This document shows, one piece after another, positions 8,790 to 17,519 of a stretch of DNA of 64,000 nt. The DNA is taken from positions 806,001 through 870,000 of the forward strand of contig NZ_JADBEM010000001.1 in NCBI RefSeq assembly GCF_014873875.1. Reading direction: 5' to 3'. The number at the start of each line of letters is the position of its first letter. Within the stretch, counting starts at the first letter, position 1. Below the pieces are notes generated by a model. That model had not been told where the DNA came from. It ran no database searches and saw only the letters and a list, made by a program, of their open reading frames with translations. The position numbers were made by a program, and so were the translations under genes. The DNA comes from Actinopolymorpha pittospori. Its GTDB lineage: Bacteria > Actinomycetota > Actinomycetes > Propionibacteriales > Actinopolymorphaceae.

Positions 8790-9869
8790 TCACGAAGAGT
8801 CGCCCCCGCCCTCAGCTTCGGGAGACGCACCAGCGCCGGGCGGCGCCGGGCCAGTCGGGTCCGTCGGCGGCGGAGCCTGGTGGCCGCTCTGGAAGGTCGT
8901 GTAAAGCCACCACAGCGAAGGCACCAGCAGCACCGCACCGACGGCCAGCGAGACGAGGGTGGCGGCCAGCACCGTGGCCGTCGCGGCGGCCTCTCGAAGG
9001 GGGAGACCGGGCAGCAGTTCCGGGTACTGCCCGACGCCCCAGCCCCAGAGCAGCCCGAGCACGGCAAGAGCCGCTGTGAGCCGGACCGCGACGTATGCAC
9101 GTCGCCACAGCAGCACGAGCGAGGCCACTCCCGCCACGACCGAGACCACCAGCAGCGGAAGGCCACGTCCAGAGGTGAGCTCAGTGAACAGGCGCGGCCG
9201 GTCGAAGTACAGCGCCACCAGACCGGCGACCGACAGGGCGCCGACGATGGCTCCGGCATACAACGCCCGGCGGCTAAACGCCAGCGCGAGGTCGCGCCGG
9301 CCGCCGCGTTCGGCGTCCCGCGTGAGATAGACCGCGGCGAGATAGACGGCCACCCCCGCGGCCAGCACACCGGCGAGCACCGACGTCGGGTTCAGCCAGC
9401 TCGCGAGCGGGTGGCCACGCGCGATGCCGGGCGGAACCCGGCCACCCGCGACCGCGCCCACGCATGCGCCGAGGAAGAAGGGTGTGACGAGGGAGGAGAA
9501 CGCGAACGTCGCGCCGAAGAGCCGCTGCTGCCACAGTTGTGTACTGGCCTTACGGAACGCGAACGCCGCGCCACGGGCGATGATGCCGACCGCCGCCAAG
9601 GTGAGCGGGATGTAGAGCGTGGAGGCGACCGCGGCGAAGACGGGCGGGATCCCGGTCCACATCAACACGAGCACGAAGATCAGCCAGACGTGGTTGGCCT
9701 CCCAGACCGGCCCGATCGAGTGCTCGACGAGGGCCCGCTGTTCACGCCCGCGGGCCGTCCCACCGGCGAGCAGGTCCCAGATACCCCCACCGAAGTCGGC
9801 GCCGGCGAACAGGACGTAGGCGCTCAGCCCCAGCCACAGGACCGCAAGCATGATCTCCGGCAGCGGCAT
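8790..9869 (-). CDS. cydB: cytochrome bd oxidase subunit II
   Basis: 359 residues with eight or nine membrane segments. The N-terminus MPLPEIMLAVLWLGLSAYVLFAGADFGGGIWDLL and the stretch SIGPVWEANHVWLIFVLVLMWTG are family hallmarks. With CydA it forms the quinol oxidase of the plasma membrane that reduces O2 with high affinity. The C-terminal 35 residues are a Pro/Gly-rich tail. The gene starts ten bases after the cydA stop, so the two are co-transcribed. No cydDC genes follow; instead a damaged integrase lies downstream. Confidence 0.95.
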   Translation of the reverse strand: MPLPEIMLAVLWLGLSAYVLFAGADFGGGIWDLLAGGTARGREQRALVEHSIGPVWEANHVWLIFVLVLMWTGIPPVFAAVASTLYIPLTLAAVGIIARGAAFAFRKASTQLWQQRLFGATFAFSSLVTPFFLGACVGAVAGGRVPPGIARGHPLASWLNPTSVLAGVLAAGVAVYLAAVYLTRDAERGGRRDLALAFSRRALYAGAIVGALSVAGLVALYFDRPRLFTELTSGRGLPLLVVSVVAGVASLVLLWRRAYVAVRLTAALAVLGLLWGWGVGQYPELLPGLPLREAAATATVLAATLVSLAVGAVLLVPSLWWLYTTFQSGHQAPPPTDPTGPAPPGAGASPEAEGGGDSS

Positions 9870-9878
9870 CGGGTGGCC

Positions 9879-11240
9879 TCATTCGACGCGGTAGTCGGTC
9901 ACGTCACGCTCCTGCGGCGCGACGGGAATGGGTGTGGCGGCCAGGCGACGCAGGACGTAGACCGTGCCGACGGTCAGGATCGCGTACACGACGACCAGCA
10001 GGGCCAACCCCCACCGCAGTCCGGGTGCGGGGTTGACCGCGTCGGAGGTACGCATGAGGTTGTAGACGATCCAGGGCTGGCGGCCAACCTCGGTGACGAT
10101 CCAGCCGCACTCGAGGGCGACCACGGCGGCGACCCCGGACACCGCCCCCGCCCGCAGGAACCACCTGGTCTTCGGCAGATTCCGCCACAGTCGCCAGGCG
10201 ACAGCAGCCCACACGCCAAGCGCGAGCAGCCCGAAACCGATGCCCACCATGATCTGGAACGCCCAGTGCACGATGTTGACCGGCGGCCACTGATCCGGCG
10301 GAAACTCGTTCAGACCGATGACTTCGGCGTTCGAGTTCCAACGAGCCAGCAGCGACAGCAGGTACGGAATCTCGATGGAGTAGCGGAGTTCATTGTCCAC
10401 GACGAATCCACCAATGTGCTCTGGCACCGCCCGCTGGGTCTCGAAGAGTCCCTCCATGGCGGCGAGCTTGGCCGGCTGATTCTCCGCGACGAATCGCGCG
10501 GCCCAGTCGCCGACGAAGATCTGCACCGGTGACACCAGCGCCGCGATCGTGAACGGCACGAGGAACCCGAGCAGGTGGTAGCGCTCCCGTCGACCACGCA
10601 GCATCGCGACGGCGTACACGCTGGCCATCAGGAATCCCGCGACCATGAACGCCGCGAGGATCATGTGGACCGTCTGCGGTGGGGTGGCGGGGTTGAACAT
10701 TGCTGCCCACGGGTCGACTGTGACGACCTGGCCGTCCCGCTCGGTGAAACCGGTCGGCGCCTGCATCCAGGAGTTCGCCGCGACCACGAAGAAGGCACTC
10801 GCCACGCCTGCGACGACGATCGGGATACCCGACAGGATGTGCTTGACAGGCGGCAGCCGGTCCCAGGCGTAGAGATAGATACCCAGGAAGATCGCCTCGA
10901 TGAAGAACGCGATGCCCTCGAGCGCGAACGGCAACCCGATGACCTCGCCGTACCTGCTCATGAGCCCCGGCCACAAGAGACCAAGCTCGAAGCTGAGGAT
11001 GGTCCCGGAGACGGCGCCGACGGCGAAGAGCACTCCCATCGACTTAGCCCAACGCCGCGCGAGCAACCGGTAGGCGGGGTCACCGGTGCGGTGTCCGCGC
11101 CACTCCGCGAACAGCGTGATGGCCGGCATGCCGACTCCGAGGCAGGCCAGCACGATGTGCCAGCCGAGGGACAGGGCCATCTGGGTCCGCGCCGCGACCA
11201 GATCGCCCTGGCTCGCGGCCAGGAGTTCGATCTTCAGCAC
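9879..11240 (-). CDS. cydA: cytochrome bd oxidase subunit I
   Basis: 453 residues from GTG 11240, chosen because a GGGAG site precedes it and the protein then begins at the usual position before the first helix. The open frame runs further upstream but that part is unrelated sequence. Family marks: ARTQMALSLGWHIVLACLGVG, with His28 the likely haem ligand; GLPFALEGIAFFIEAIFLGIYLYAWDRL; NSWMQAPTGF; and the quinol-loop region ending in GGFVVDNELRYS. The Q-loop is short. It carries the haem groups and the quinol site of the bd oxidase. cydB follows directly. The complex supports respiration at low oxygen or under nitrosative stress. Confidence 0.95.
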   Translation of the reverse strand: MLKIELLAASQGDLVAARTQMALSLGWHIVLACLGVGMPAITLFAEWRGHRTGDPAYRLLARRWAKSMGVLFAVGAVSGTILSFELGLLWPGLMSRYGEVIGLPFALEGIAFFIEAIFLGIYLYAWDRLPPVKHILSGIPIVVAGVASAFFVVAANSWMQAPTGFTERDGQVVTVDPWAAMFNPATPPQTVHMILAAFMVAGFLMASVYAVAMLRGRRERYHLLGFLVPFTIAALVSPVQIFVGDWAARFVAENQPAKLAAMEGLFETQRAVPEHIGGFVVDNELRYSIEIPYLLSLLARWNSNAEVIGLNEFPPDQWPPVNIVHWAFQIMVGIGFGLLALGVWAAVAWRLWRNLPKTRWFLRAGAVSGVAAVVALECGWIVTEVGRQPWIVYNLMRTSDAVNPAPGLRWGLALLVVVYAILTVGTVYVLRRLAATPIPVAPQERDVTDYRVE

Positions 11241-12438
11241 CAGATCTCCCGTCGTCCCGGACTCCGCTTGACCCCGGCAACCGGCGTATACCCAGGAGTC
11301 CGAGGCGGCAAGAGCCGTACGTGCAGGAGAGCGGAACCGAACACCGCCGATCGAGCGAAGCGTGGTTCCGCGGATCTTCCGCGTCCTTTCGACGACATGC
11401 TCGGGCCCCTGGTCGCCGCGGTGGCCAGGTGGCCCACGCCGAGTTGTCGCTGCACGCCGTGGTGACATCTCCGGCTCAGGCCGCTGACCAGGAAGGCAGC
11501 CGAGCCTCCGATGTCTCCGCCGGGCGGCTCGACGCCCTGGCCGCCGCCTGAGCATCACATTGACTTCCCTGGCCAGGGCAGACCAGTGGACCGACCAGAC
11601 GCCGGGACTATCCAGACCCTCCTCAGGGGTGCGTATCGCGATCCGGCTCAGCTTTGGGATCTCCACGACCTGGCCTGTCGCTTGGGCCAGTGCGGCGGTC
11701 AGGTGGTGTGGCGCAACAGGGCGTCCACGACTGCCGGCCACGTCGCGCGCGGCAGGCCCTGGCCGACGCCGGGCAGTGTGAGAGGCGCGCCGGTAGTCAG
11801 CGGAGGCGTTGGTCGACGTGTAGTGCACGGTCCTGCTGTCGTGGATCGCGGCGCCCCCGGCAGGGAGGGGACAGGCCACGGCGGTCGAGGCGTCCACCAC
11901 GCCGGGTACGACCTCGAGGCCCTTTACGCGTGGGCCGTTGCCGACCGGCTGGTGCGGGAGGACCTCGCTCCGGTGGGATCCGGGAATGAACTGCATGCTC
12001 AGCTGGGCTGTCAGCAAGCAGTCGCGGGAGGTCCTCCAGGTGCGCATCGCACGCCCACACCGAGTGGGGTAGGACCGGCATCCACGGCAGGTGGGGCGGG
12101 CACGTCGAAGGAACCCCGGACGCTGGACGTGCCGTGGTGATCGCGGTGCGGCCGCCCGGTCCAAGGCCGAGCCCCCGGTTCGCTCTCACGTTCGGTCTCC
12201 GATCATTCGCCCCGAGGCAATCGCGATCCACTCGATCCCCTGAGGTCGTTGTCCACTGACGTCCTCCGGCGGCGAGCAGGGCGATGCCCAGGATCACACT
12301 CCAGCAACGATCCAGAGGATCATCCGATGCGAAACGAGTAGGACCCTGACCCAAGCCTCGTCACGAACTACGTCAAGGGTCAGGGCTGACCGGCGTCGCG
12401 CGGGTAGCGGCCGCCGAAGGCGACGGAGCACACCACGG
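11241..12438. other. degraded stretch upstream of cydA
   Basis: Apart from a PhyH fragment (11784-12002, minus strand) I find no gene that I can support. Open frames on both strands are low-complexity Arg/Pro-rich. The cydA promoter must lie in the first few hundred bases, but no clear -35/-10 pair or operator stands out. Confidence 0.4.
11784..12002 (-). pseudogene. phytanoyl-CoA dioxygenase (PhyH) family fragment
   Basis: About 73 residues read LSMQFIPGSHR, EVLPHQPVG, AVACPLPAGGAAIHDSRTVHY and SADYRRA, which is the C-terminal core of PhyH-type Fe(II)/2-oxoglutarate dioxygenases. The second metal-binding His (GGAAIHDSRTVHY region) and the Arg that binds 2-oxoglutarate (YRRA) are visible. 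The N-terminal half with the HxD motif cannot be found in a continuous frame, and the sequence downstream is unrelated, so this is a remnant. Confidence 0.65.
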
Positions 12439-12465
12439 AACCAGGAGTCCTGGTATCCTGGTTTC
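12439..12465 (+). promoter_or_regulatory. toxin-antitoxin operator over a leaderless promoter
   Basis: AACCAGGA (12439-12446) and TCCTGGTT (12456-12463) form an inverted repeat, and the inner CCAGGAGTCCTGG (12441-12453) is a perfect palindrome. A -10-like TATCCT sits at 12454-12459, six bases before the antitoxin ATG at 12466, so transcription probably starts at or next to the ATG. No ribosome binding site is properly spaced. An antitoxin bound here would block its own promoter. Confidence 0.6.
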
Positions 12466-12780
12466 ATGGAGACGCACGTCGGGTTCGCAACCGTTCAACC
12501 AAAGAACGGGACCATCACCATCCCCGCGCAACTTCGGCGCCAGTTCGGCTTGGACAAACCCGGCGCACAGGTCGAAATCGTCGTACGAGACGGCGTGATC
12601 GTGCTCGTGCCACACGTCGCCATCCCCGCCGACCAAGCATGGTTCTGGTCGCCGGAGTGGCAGGCAAAGGAACGTGAGGCCGATCAGGACCTGGCGGCCG
12701 GCGAGTACACAGAGCACGAGACCGGCGACGACTTCCTCGCCCACCTGGACCGACTAGCCGAGGACGGCGCCGGCGCGTGA
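12466..12780 (+). CDS. AbrB/MazE-type antitoxin
   Basis: 104 residues. The N-terminal half is a swapped-hairpin AbrB/SpoVT-like DNA-binding domain: VQPKNGTITIPAQLRRQFGL, then GAQVEIVVRDGVIVLVPH. The C-terminal half (residues 50-104) is acidic, with FWSPEWQAKEREADQDLAAG, as expected for a toxin-binding tail. The next gene overlaps its stop by four bases (GTGA), so the pair is translationally coupled. It should neutralise the downstream toxin and repress the operon through the palindrome at the start codon. Confidence 0.85.
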   Translation: METHVGFATVQPKNGTITIPAQLRRQFGLDKPGAQVEIVVRDGVIVLVPHVAIPADQAWFWSPEWQAKEREADQDLAAGEYTEHETGDDFLAHLDRLAEDGAGA

Positions 12781-13088
12781 AGTTCCGCACCCTTGCGGCG
12801 TTTGACCGTGACTACGTGAAACTGCCAGGCGAGCATCAGCGCGCCTTCCAATCGATTCTCCGTGAGCACTTCCTACCCGCCATAGCCGCGGGATCCTTCA
12901 CCGGAAACCCGCCGTGGCCCACCAGGCTCCGCGTCCACCGACTCACCCGAGCCGCGATCTACTCGATCACCTGGAGCTTCGCAGGTCCTGACGGACGCGC
13001 CACCTTCCACCTCGAAACCGGGGCGGACGGCGCCGCGATCCTGGTTTGGCGACGCATCGGAACCCACGCCATCTACGACCGTCCCTAA
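12777..13088 (+). CDS. RelE/ParE-superfamily toxin
   Basis: 103 residues from GTG 12777, overlapping the antitoxin stop. The pattern is that of RelE-like toxins: FDRDYVKLPGEHQRAFQSIL (helical hairpin), PPWPTRLRVHRLTRAAIYSITWSFAG (beta sheet core) and ILVWRRIGTHAIYDRP (C-terminal strand and basic end). RelE members cut mRNA at the ribosome; ParE members poison gyrase. Which one applies cannot be settled here, although the GTHAIYDRP end is closer to RelE-like HigB/RelE proteins. Pairing with an AbrB-type antitoxin is a known mix. A degraded IS5 element follows at once. Confidence 0.75.
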   Translation: MKFRTLAAFDRDYVKLPGEHQRAFQSILREHFLPAIAAGSFTGNPPWPTRLRVHRLTRAAIYSITWSFAGPDGRATFHLETGADGAAILVWRRIGTHAIYDRP

Positions 13089-13150
13089 AGGTTGTCCCGT
13101 AATTGATCTTGTGGAGTGCTCGGGTAGGTCGGTCGACCTTGCTGTCGGGG

Positions 13151-13857
13151 TCAGTCGGTGGTGAGGGTGAGGTTGCGCATGAGGGCGATGCCTGAGGTGG
13201 CGTAGTAGACAGCTCGGTGTTTGCGTCGGCAGTTGCGCAGGATGTTCCAGTTCTTCATGCCGGCCAGGGCGTGTTCGGCTCGGGCGCGGATGCGGCGGGT
13301 GTTGATCTGTTCTTTCCATTCCGGCAACGTGGCGCCGGCCGGTTTGCGGAACGGTGTGATGAACCGGGTGCCTTGGTAGCCGCCATCGCCCATCACCGCC
13401 ATCTGCGCGCAGGCTGCATCAGCGCCGGACTCGGCGAAGGCGCGGCAGTCGTTGCGGTTGCCCGGCACCGGTTTGCCGACCGCGACCGTCAGGCGGGTGT
13501 CGGCGTCGATGACAACCTGCAGGTTGGTCGAGTACCGGTAGTTCTTCGACGACGCCGCGATGCTGCGGTCATGGGTGGGGACCAGGGTGCCGTCCACGAT
13601 CAGCACCTGCTCCGGCCCCCGGCGGCGCCGCACCGGCGAGAGCACCAGATAGGGGCGAGATGGTCGACGACCCGACCTGCCGCGGACTTGGAGATCCCGA
13701 ACAACAACGCCACCTGCCGCAACGTCAGGTTCGTACGGTAGTACACCGCGACCAGCAACACCCGGTCCTCAAGTCCCAGACCCCACCGGCGACCCGCACC
13801 AGTCAGCTCTCCACCACGAGCCCGCATGATGCCGGGGTTCCCCCGAGGTGTGGACAC
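13151..13857 (-). pseudogene. IS5-family transposase in two overlapping frames
   Basis: Frame A (13857-13600) carries GLGLEDRVLLVAVYYRTNLT and RQVALLFGISKSAAGRVVDHL, the HTH part. Frame B (from about 13655 to 13151) carries VLIVDGTLVPTHDR, NYRYSTNLQVVIDADTRL, PGNRNDCRAFAESG, VMGDGGYQGTRF and RIRARAEHALAGMKNWNIL, the DDE catalytic part. The frames meet around the GCCCCTATC stretch near 13650. IS5 relatives often produce the full protein by frameshifting, so this may be natural, but the N-terminus is shorter than usual. The left end may be near 13091 (GGTTGTCCCG); no matching right repeat is seen. Confidence 0.75.
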
Positions 13858-13882
13858 CGGCTGTCATGCGGCGAGTAGCACC

Positions 13883-14182
13883 TTATTCGACGGTGACGCC
13901 GCCGTCGACCAATCGCGTCGAGGTCAGCGCCAGATCGCCCGTGCGGAGAGTGGTTAGTTGCTGGCCAGGCGCGAAGGTCGGCTTGTCGGCGACGAGGTGT
14001 TCGTACGCCTTGCGGATCTCGCTGCTGCCCGTGGCGATCAGGCCGTTCGGTAGCGCCAAGACCGCATCTGGCTCATACAACGCCACCAACCCATCGACGT
14101 CACCTGCGTTCAATCGTTCCACGACGAACCGGCTCAAATCCCCCGGTCGCCCAGCACGCTCATGTCCCTGACCATCATCCAT
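13883..14182 (-). pseudogene. SnoaL-like protein truncated at its C-terminus
   Basis: From ATG 14182: DLSRFVVERLNAGDVDGLVALYEPDAVLALPNG, then EIRKAYEHLVADKPTFAPG and LRTGDLALTSTRLVDGG. This is the NTF2/SnoaL fold used for small polyketide-type or unknown ligands. Intact relatives have about 30 more residues after VDGGVT. Here a stop follows two codons on, right where the IS5-like DNA begins, so the end was probably lost with the insertion. Confidence 0.7.
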
Positions 14183-14464
14183 CGCCCAGTCCCTCCTGAT
14201 CAGACCCTATGGCCCACCCGCCAACGCATGGTCCCAGGAGCCCTCCGACAGATCGGCGCTGCAGACAACCAAGGAGCGAACACTTCTGAAACCCGACCCT
14301 AGCCTCGATCTTGCATCGGGCTCCTGGGGACTGCGCGACGGGTTTGGAGCTATGTTCTGCTCCCTCTTCGGTCTGTCCATCGACCCAGGGGACGTCGCGT
14401 CAGTAACCTTCCCGTGCTCGTAGCTGCCCTGACGATCCACGACCTGGCTCTCGCAGGTCACCAT
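14183..14464. other. flank of the IS256 insertion
   Basis: No gene recognised. The last eight bases, GTCACCAT (14457-14464), are repeated at 15847-15854 and are the target duplication of the IS256 element. Confidence 0.6.
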
Positions 14465-15846
14465 GGGAGTGTCAAGTTAACGGTTGATCTTGGTTTGTAG
14501 GGGTTCAGTTGTTGGCCGGGGTGAGGCGGCCTTCGAAGGCGATCTGGAAGGCGTTGAGCGGTGCCTTCCAGCGCTGGGTCCATCGTTTGCGGCCCTGGCC
14601 GGTCGGGTCCAGGCTCATCAGCGCCATGTACACGCACTTGAGTGCGGCTGTCTCGTTCGGGAAGTGGCCGCGGGCTCGGACGGCCTTGCGTATGCGCGCA
14701 TTCACGCTTTCGATCGCGTTCGTGGAGCAGATCACCTTGCGTATCTCCACATCGAAGGAGAGAAAGGGCACGAACTCCGCCCACGCGTCCTCCCACAGGC
14801 GCACGATCGCCGGGTACTTGGTGCCCCACGCTTCCTGGAACTCCAGGAACCGTTCCATGGCCGCGTCTTCGTTCGGCGCGGTGTAGACGGGCTTGAGCGC
14901 CTTGGCGATCTTGTCCCAGTCCTGGCGGGCCGCGTAACGGAAGCTGTTGCGCAGCAGGTGGACCACGCAGGTCTGGACGATTGTGCGTGGCCAGACAGTC
15001 TCGACCGCCTCTGGCAGGCCCTTGAGCCCGTCGCAGACCAGCATCAGCACGTCCTGCAGGCCGCGGTTCTTCAGCTCGGTGAACACGCGCAGCCAGTACT
15101 TGGCGCCCTCGCCGCCCTCACCTGCCCAGATGCCGAGGATGTCGCGGTGGCCGTCGACGGTCACAGCCATCACGACGTAGATCGGGCGGTTGGCGACCTG
15201 CCCGTCGCGGATCATGACGTTGATGGCGTCCACGAACAAGACCGGGTAGACGCGGTCCACCGGCCGGTTCTGCCATTCGGCCATGCCGTCCATCACCTTG
15301 TCGGTGATCGTGGAGATGGTCTGCTTGGACACCTCGGCCCCATAGACCTCGGCCAGGTGCGCGCAGATCTCCCCGTGGGTGAGCCCCTTCGCCGACAACG
15401 ACAGGACCATCTCCTCCACCCCACTCAGGCGCCGCTGCCGCTTGCGGACGATCTGCGGCTCGAAGGTGCCGGCCACATCGCGCGGGACCTTCACCTCCAC
15501 CGGGCCGACGTCAGTCAACACGGTCTTGACTCTGGCGCCGATACGGCTGTTGCCGCTGTTCTCCCCCACCGCATCGTGCTTGTCGTAGCCGAGGTGGTCA
15601 GTGATCTCGCCCTCCAAAGCCGACTCCAGCACCCGCTTGGTCAGCTGCTGCAGCAGCCCGCCCTCCCCGGTCAGCTGCAGGCCCTCGCTACGGGCCCGGT
15701 CCACGAGCATCCCGATCAACTGCTCATCCGACGCTGTGCTTGACAGCGCCTCGACAGGCTGCTCCACCGACTCAGGCGCAACGGCGGTCTCGGTCATCTG
15801 GCATCTCTCCCTTGATCAACAGATCCGCCGTTAGTTTTACAGTCCC
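14465..15846 (-). mobile_element. complete IS256-family insertion sequence with 8-bp target duplication
   Basis: The 1,382-base element has imperfect 19-base terminal repeats: GGGAGTGTCAAGTTAACGG at 14465-14483, and GGGACTGTAAAACTAACGG read on the minus strand from 15846 to 15828. It is bracketed by perfect direct repeats GTCACCAT at 14457-14464 and 15847-15854, the 8-bp duplication normal for IS256. One intact transposase gene fills it. The perfect duplication indicates a fairly recent and unrearranged insertion. Confidence 0.92.
14505..15797 (-). CDS. IS256-family transposase
   Basis: 430 residues, full length. Family marks: LTKRVLESALEGEITDHLGYDKH; the first catalytic Asp in VYPVLFVDAINVMIRDG; GIWAGEGGEGAKYW; the second Asp in VLMLVCDGLKGLPEAVETVW; CVVHLLRNSFRY; and the Glu in VICSTNAIESVNARIRKAV. 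All DDE residues are present with no frameshift. It cuts and pastes (copy-out) the element that carries it. The start ATG 15797 lies 31 bases inside the right terminal repeat. Confidence 0.95.
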   Translation of the reverse strand: MTETAVAPESVEQPVEALSSTASDEQLIGMLVDRARSEGLQLTGEGGLLQQLTKRVLESALEGEITDHLGYDKHDAVGENSGNSRIGARVKTVLTDVGPVEVKVPRDVAGTFEPQIVRKRQRRLSGVEEMVLSLSAKGLTHGEICAHLAEVYGAEVSKQTISTITDKVMDGMAEWQNRPVDRVYPVLFVDAINVMIRDGQVANRPIYVVMAVTVDGHRDILGIWAGEGGEGAKYWLRVFTELKNRGLQDVLMLVCDGLKGLPEAVETVWPRTIVQTCVVHLLRNSFRYAARQDWDKIAKALKPVYTAPNEDAAMERFLEFQEAWGTKYPAIVRLWEDAWAEFVPFLSFDVEIRKVICSTNAIESVNARIRKAVRARGHFPNETAALKCVYMALMSLDPTGQGRKRWTQRWKAPLNAFQIAFEGRLTPANN

Positions 15847-15950
15847 GTCACCATCACTTGCTCTGGTCACCGTCGAGGATATTGGCCGCAACGTCGGTGA
15901 ACGTACACGGTGCAGCGACAAGCGACGACGACCTGTAGGCGGGCTAACCC

Positions 15951-17519
15951 CTACAGGTCGTTTCCAGCATAGGAGAGGTTGAAGCTCTTGTTGCTGAGGG
16001 GAAAGTCAGGGACGATCGTATCGGTCAGTGCGACGGGTAGCGCGGGCCAGTTGAAAAAGGATGGATCGACGATCTTGACGCGCGTGAGCATGCCGTCGGC
16101 GGCTAGCTCGACCCGGTGGGTGATGGTGCCGCGCCAGCCTTCGACGATTCCGACACCGGATCGCGGGTGGGAGGGTGCTAGGCCGGTTAGTGAGTTGTTG
16201 GTCGAGTGAACGTGGCTCTGCGATGTGTCGAGGAGTTCAGCAATCACGTTCAAGCTGGTTTTGATCTCCTGGGTGCGTAGGAGGAAGCGAGCGAGGACGT
16301 CGCCGTCTGTGAGCGTGCGCACTGCGAACGCGGGCGGCAGGTCGAGGAATGGGTGGTCTCGGCGGGCATCGATGTCCAGCCCGCTGGCGCGGGCAACGTA
16401 GCCGAGTGTGCCAAGGTCGGCCGCCTGCTGTTGGGTGAGTGTGGCGGTTCCGGTGAAGCGGTCCCGTACGACGCTGTGCCCCAACGCGAGACCGATGATC
16501 TCGTCGATGTCGGTGGCGATGGCTGCCAATTGCGCGACATCTGGTGCTTGTCGGATGGTCGCCGATCCGGGCCGTATCGCTCCCCTCAGGAGCCGGTGGC
16601 CGGTGAGGGCCGCGTTGGAACGAAGCAGCTGTTCCCGGATGTGTTGGGCGTGCCCGTTGAGGATGCCGTAACCGACGTCGTTGCACAGTGCGCCGATGTC
16701 GGCTACGTGGTTGTGGATGCGTTCGAGCTCGAGGAGCATCGCGCGAACCCTGCTGACCGCCGTGGTTACGGGCAGGCCGAGTGCTTCCTCGACAGCGAGG
16801 CAGAAGGCGAGGGTGTGGCCGACAGCCGTATCGCCGCTGATCCGCTCCGTGAGCTCGATGGCGTCCTCGGGCGTACGGCCGTGGAACAGCTTCTCCAGGC
16901 CCTTGTGGACGAACCACAGGCGGGCCTTGAGATTGAGGATCGTTTCGCCAACGACGGAGAAGCGAAAGTGACCGGGCTCGATCAGCCCGGCGTGCACGGG
17001 GCCGACAGGGATCTCATAAACGCCTGGGCCTTCCACAGGGCGGAACGGGTACGGCCCGTCCACGTCGCCGAACACCGGCGGCTCGCCGGCGTCATGGCGC
17101 ATCGGGTGCCAGCCGCGCGGCCAATGGAAGTGGCGGACCAGCCGGGCCGGCAGCGGATGGTCATCGGGAACGATGCCGTAGAGGTCGCACATTTCGCGTT
17201 CGAACCGCCCGGCGGGGAATGACAGCCCGGCCAGGCTGGGCACGTGGGGTTTGCTCGGATCGAGCGGCACATGGATCTCGACGCGACGGTCTGGCTGTGC
17301 GGCGACGAAGAGGTAGACCGACCGGAGCTTCTCGCCGTCATCGTGTCCGGCCACCAATGCGATCCGGAAACCCTGGTCCAGCAGGTTGATCGCTGCCGAT
17401 GGCAGCTCCTCGGGTTGCACGGTCAGTGTTCGCCGGTTGTCGCTGACGGCAACGCCGACCGGAATGCTCGATCCGGCTGACTGCACAGCGTTCGACAAGT
17501 GGCTCAAGTGCTCTCTCAC
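15951..17519 (-). CDS. hydrogenase-4/complex I large-subunit homologue lacking NiFe ligands (Ehr complex)
   Basis: 522 residues: an N-terminal NuoC-like domain (FPAGRFEREMCDLYGIVPDDHPLP, residues 101-124) fused to a NuoD/HycE-like domain (about 165-522). In NiFe hydrogenases the metal is held by two CxxC motifs. Here the first is ERISGDTAVGH (225-235) and the second is VDPSFFNW (484-491); all four cysteines are missing. Conserved quinone/NuoD features remain (HKGLEKLF, ERIHNHVADIGALCNDVG). This is the peripheral large subunit of an energy-converting-hydrogenase-related complex, so it is not expected to make or use H2. Its start overlaps the preceding stop by four bases. It is the last gene of the six-gene operon. 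Confidence 0.85.
   Translation of the reverse strand: MREHLSHLSNAVQSAGSSIPVGVAVSDNRRTLTVQPEELPSAAINLLDQGFRIALVAGHDDGEKLRSVYLFVAAQPDRRVEIHVPLDPSKPHVPSLAGLSFPAGRFEREMCDLYGIVPDDHPLPARLVRHFHWPRGWHPMRHDAGEPPVFGDVDGPYPFRPVEGPGVYEIPVGPVHAGLIEPGHFRFSVVGETILNLKARLWFVHKGLEKLFHGRTPEDAIELTERISGDTAVGHTLAFCLAVEEALGLPVTTAVSRVRAMLLELERIHNHVADIGALCNDVGYGILNGHAQHIREQLLRSNAALTGHRLLRGAIRPGSATIRQAPDVAQLAAIATDIDEIIGLALGHSVVRDRFTGTATLTQQQAADLGTLGYVARASGLDIDARRDHPFLDLPPAFAVRTLTDGDVLARFLLRTQEIKTSLNVIAELLDTSQSHVHSTNNSLTGLAPSHPRSGVGIVEGWRGTITHRVELAADGMLTRVKIVDPSFFNWPALPVALTDTIVPDFPLSNKSFNLSYAGNDL

Noticed and set aside
8379-10532. 717-residue plus-strand frame over cydAB
   Set aside because: Antisense to cydA and cydB, which have clear family motifs.
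11241-12164. N-terminal extension of the cydA frame up to 12164
   Set aside because: The extension crosses a PhyH fragment and unrelated sequence; a GTG with a proper ribosome site at 11240 gives the normal CydA start.
14484-15743. 419-residue plus-strand frame inside the IS256 element
   Set aside because: Antisense to an intact transposase with all catalytic residues.
15951-17519. True NiFe hydrogenase large subunit
   Set aside because: Both CxxC metal-binding motifs are replaced (SGDT and DPSF), and no maturation genes are present.
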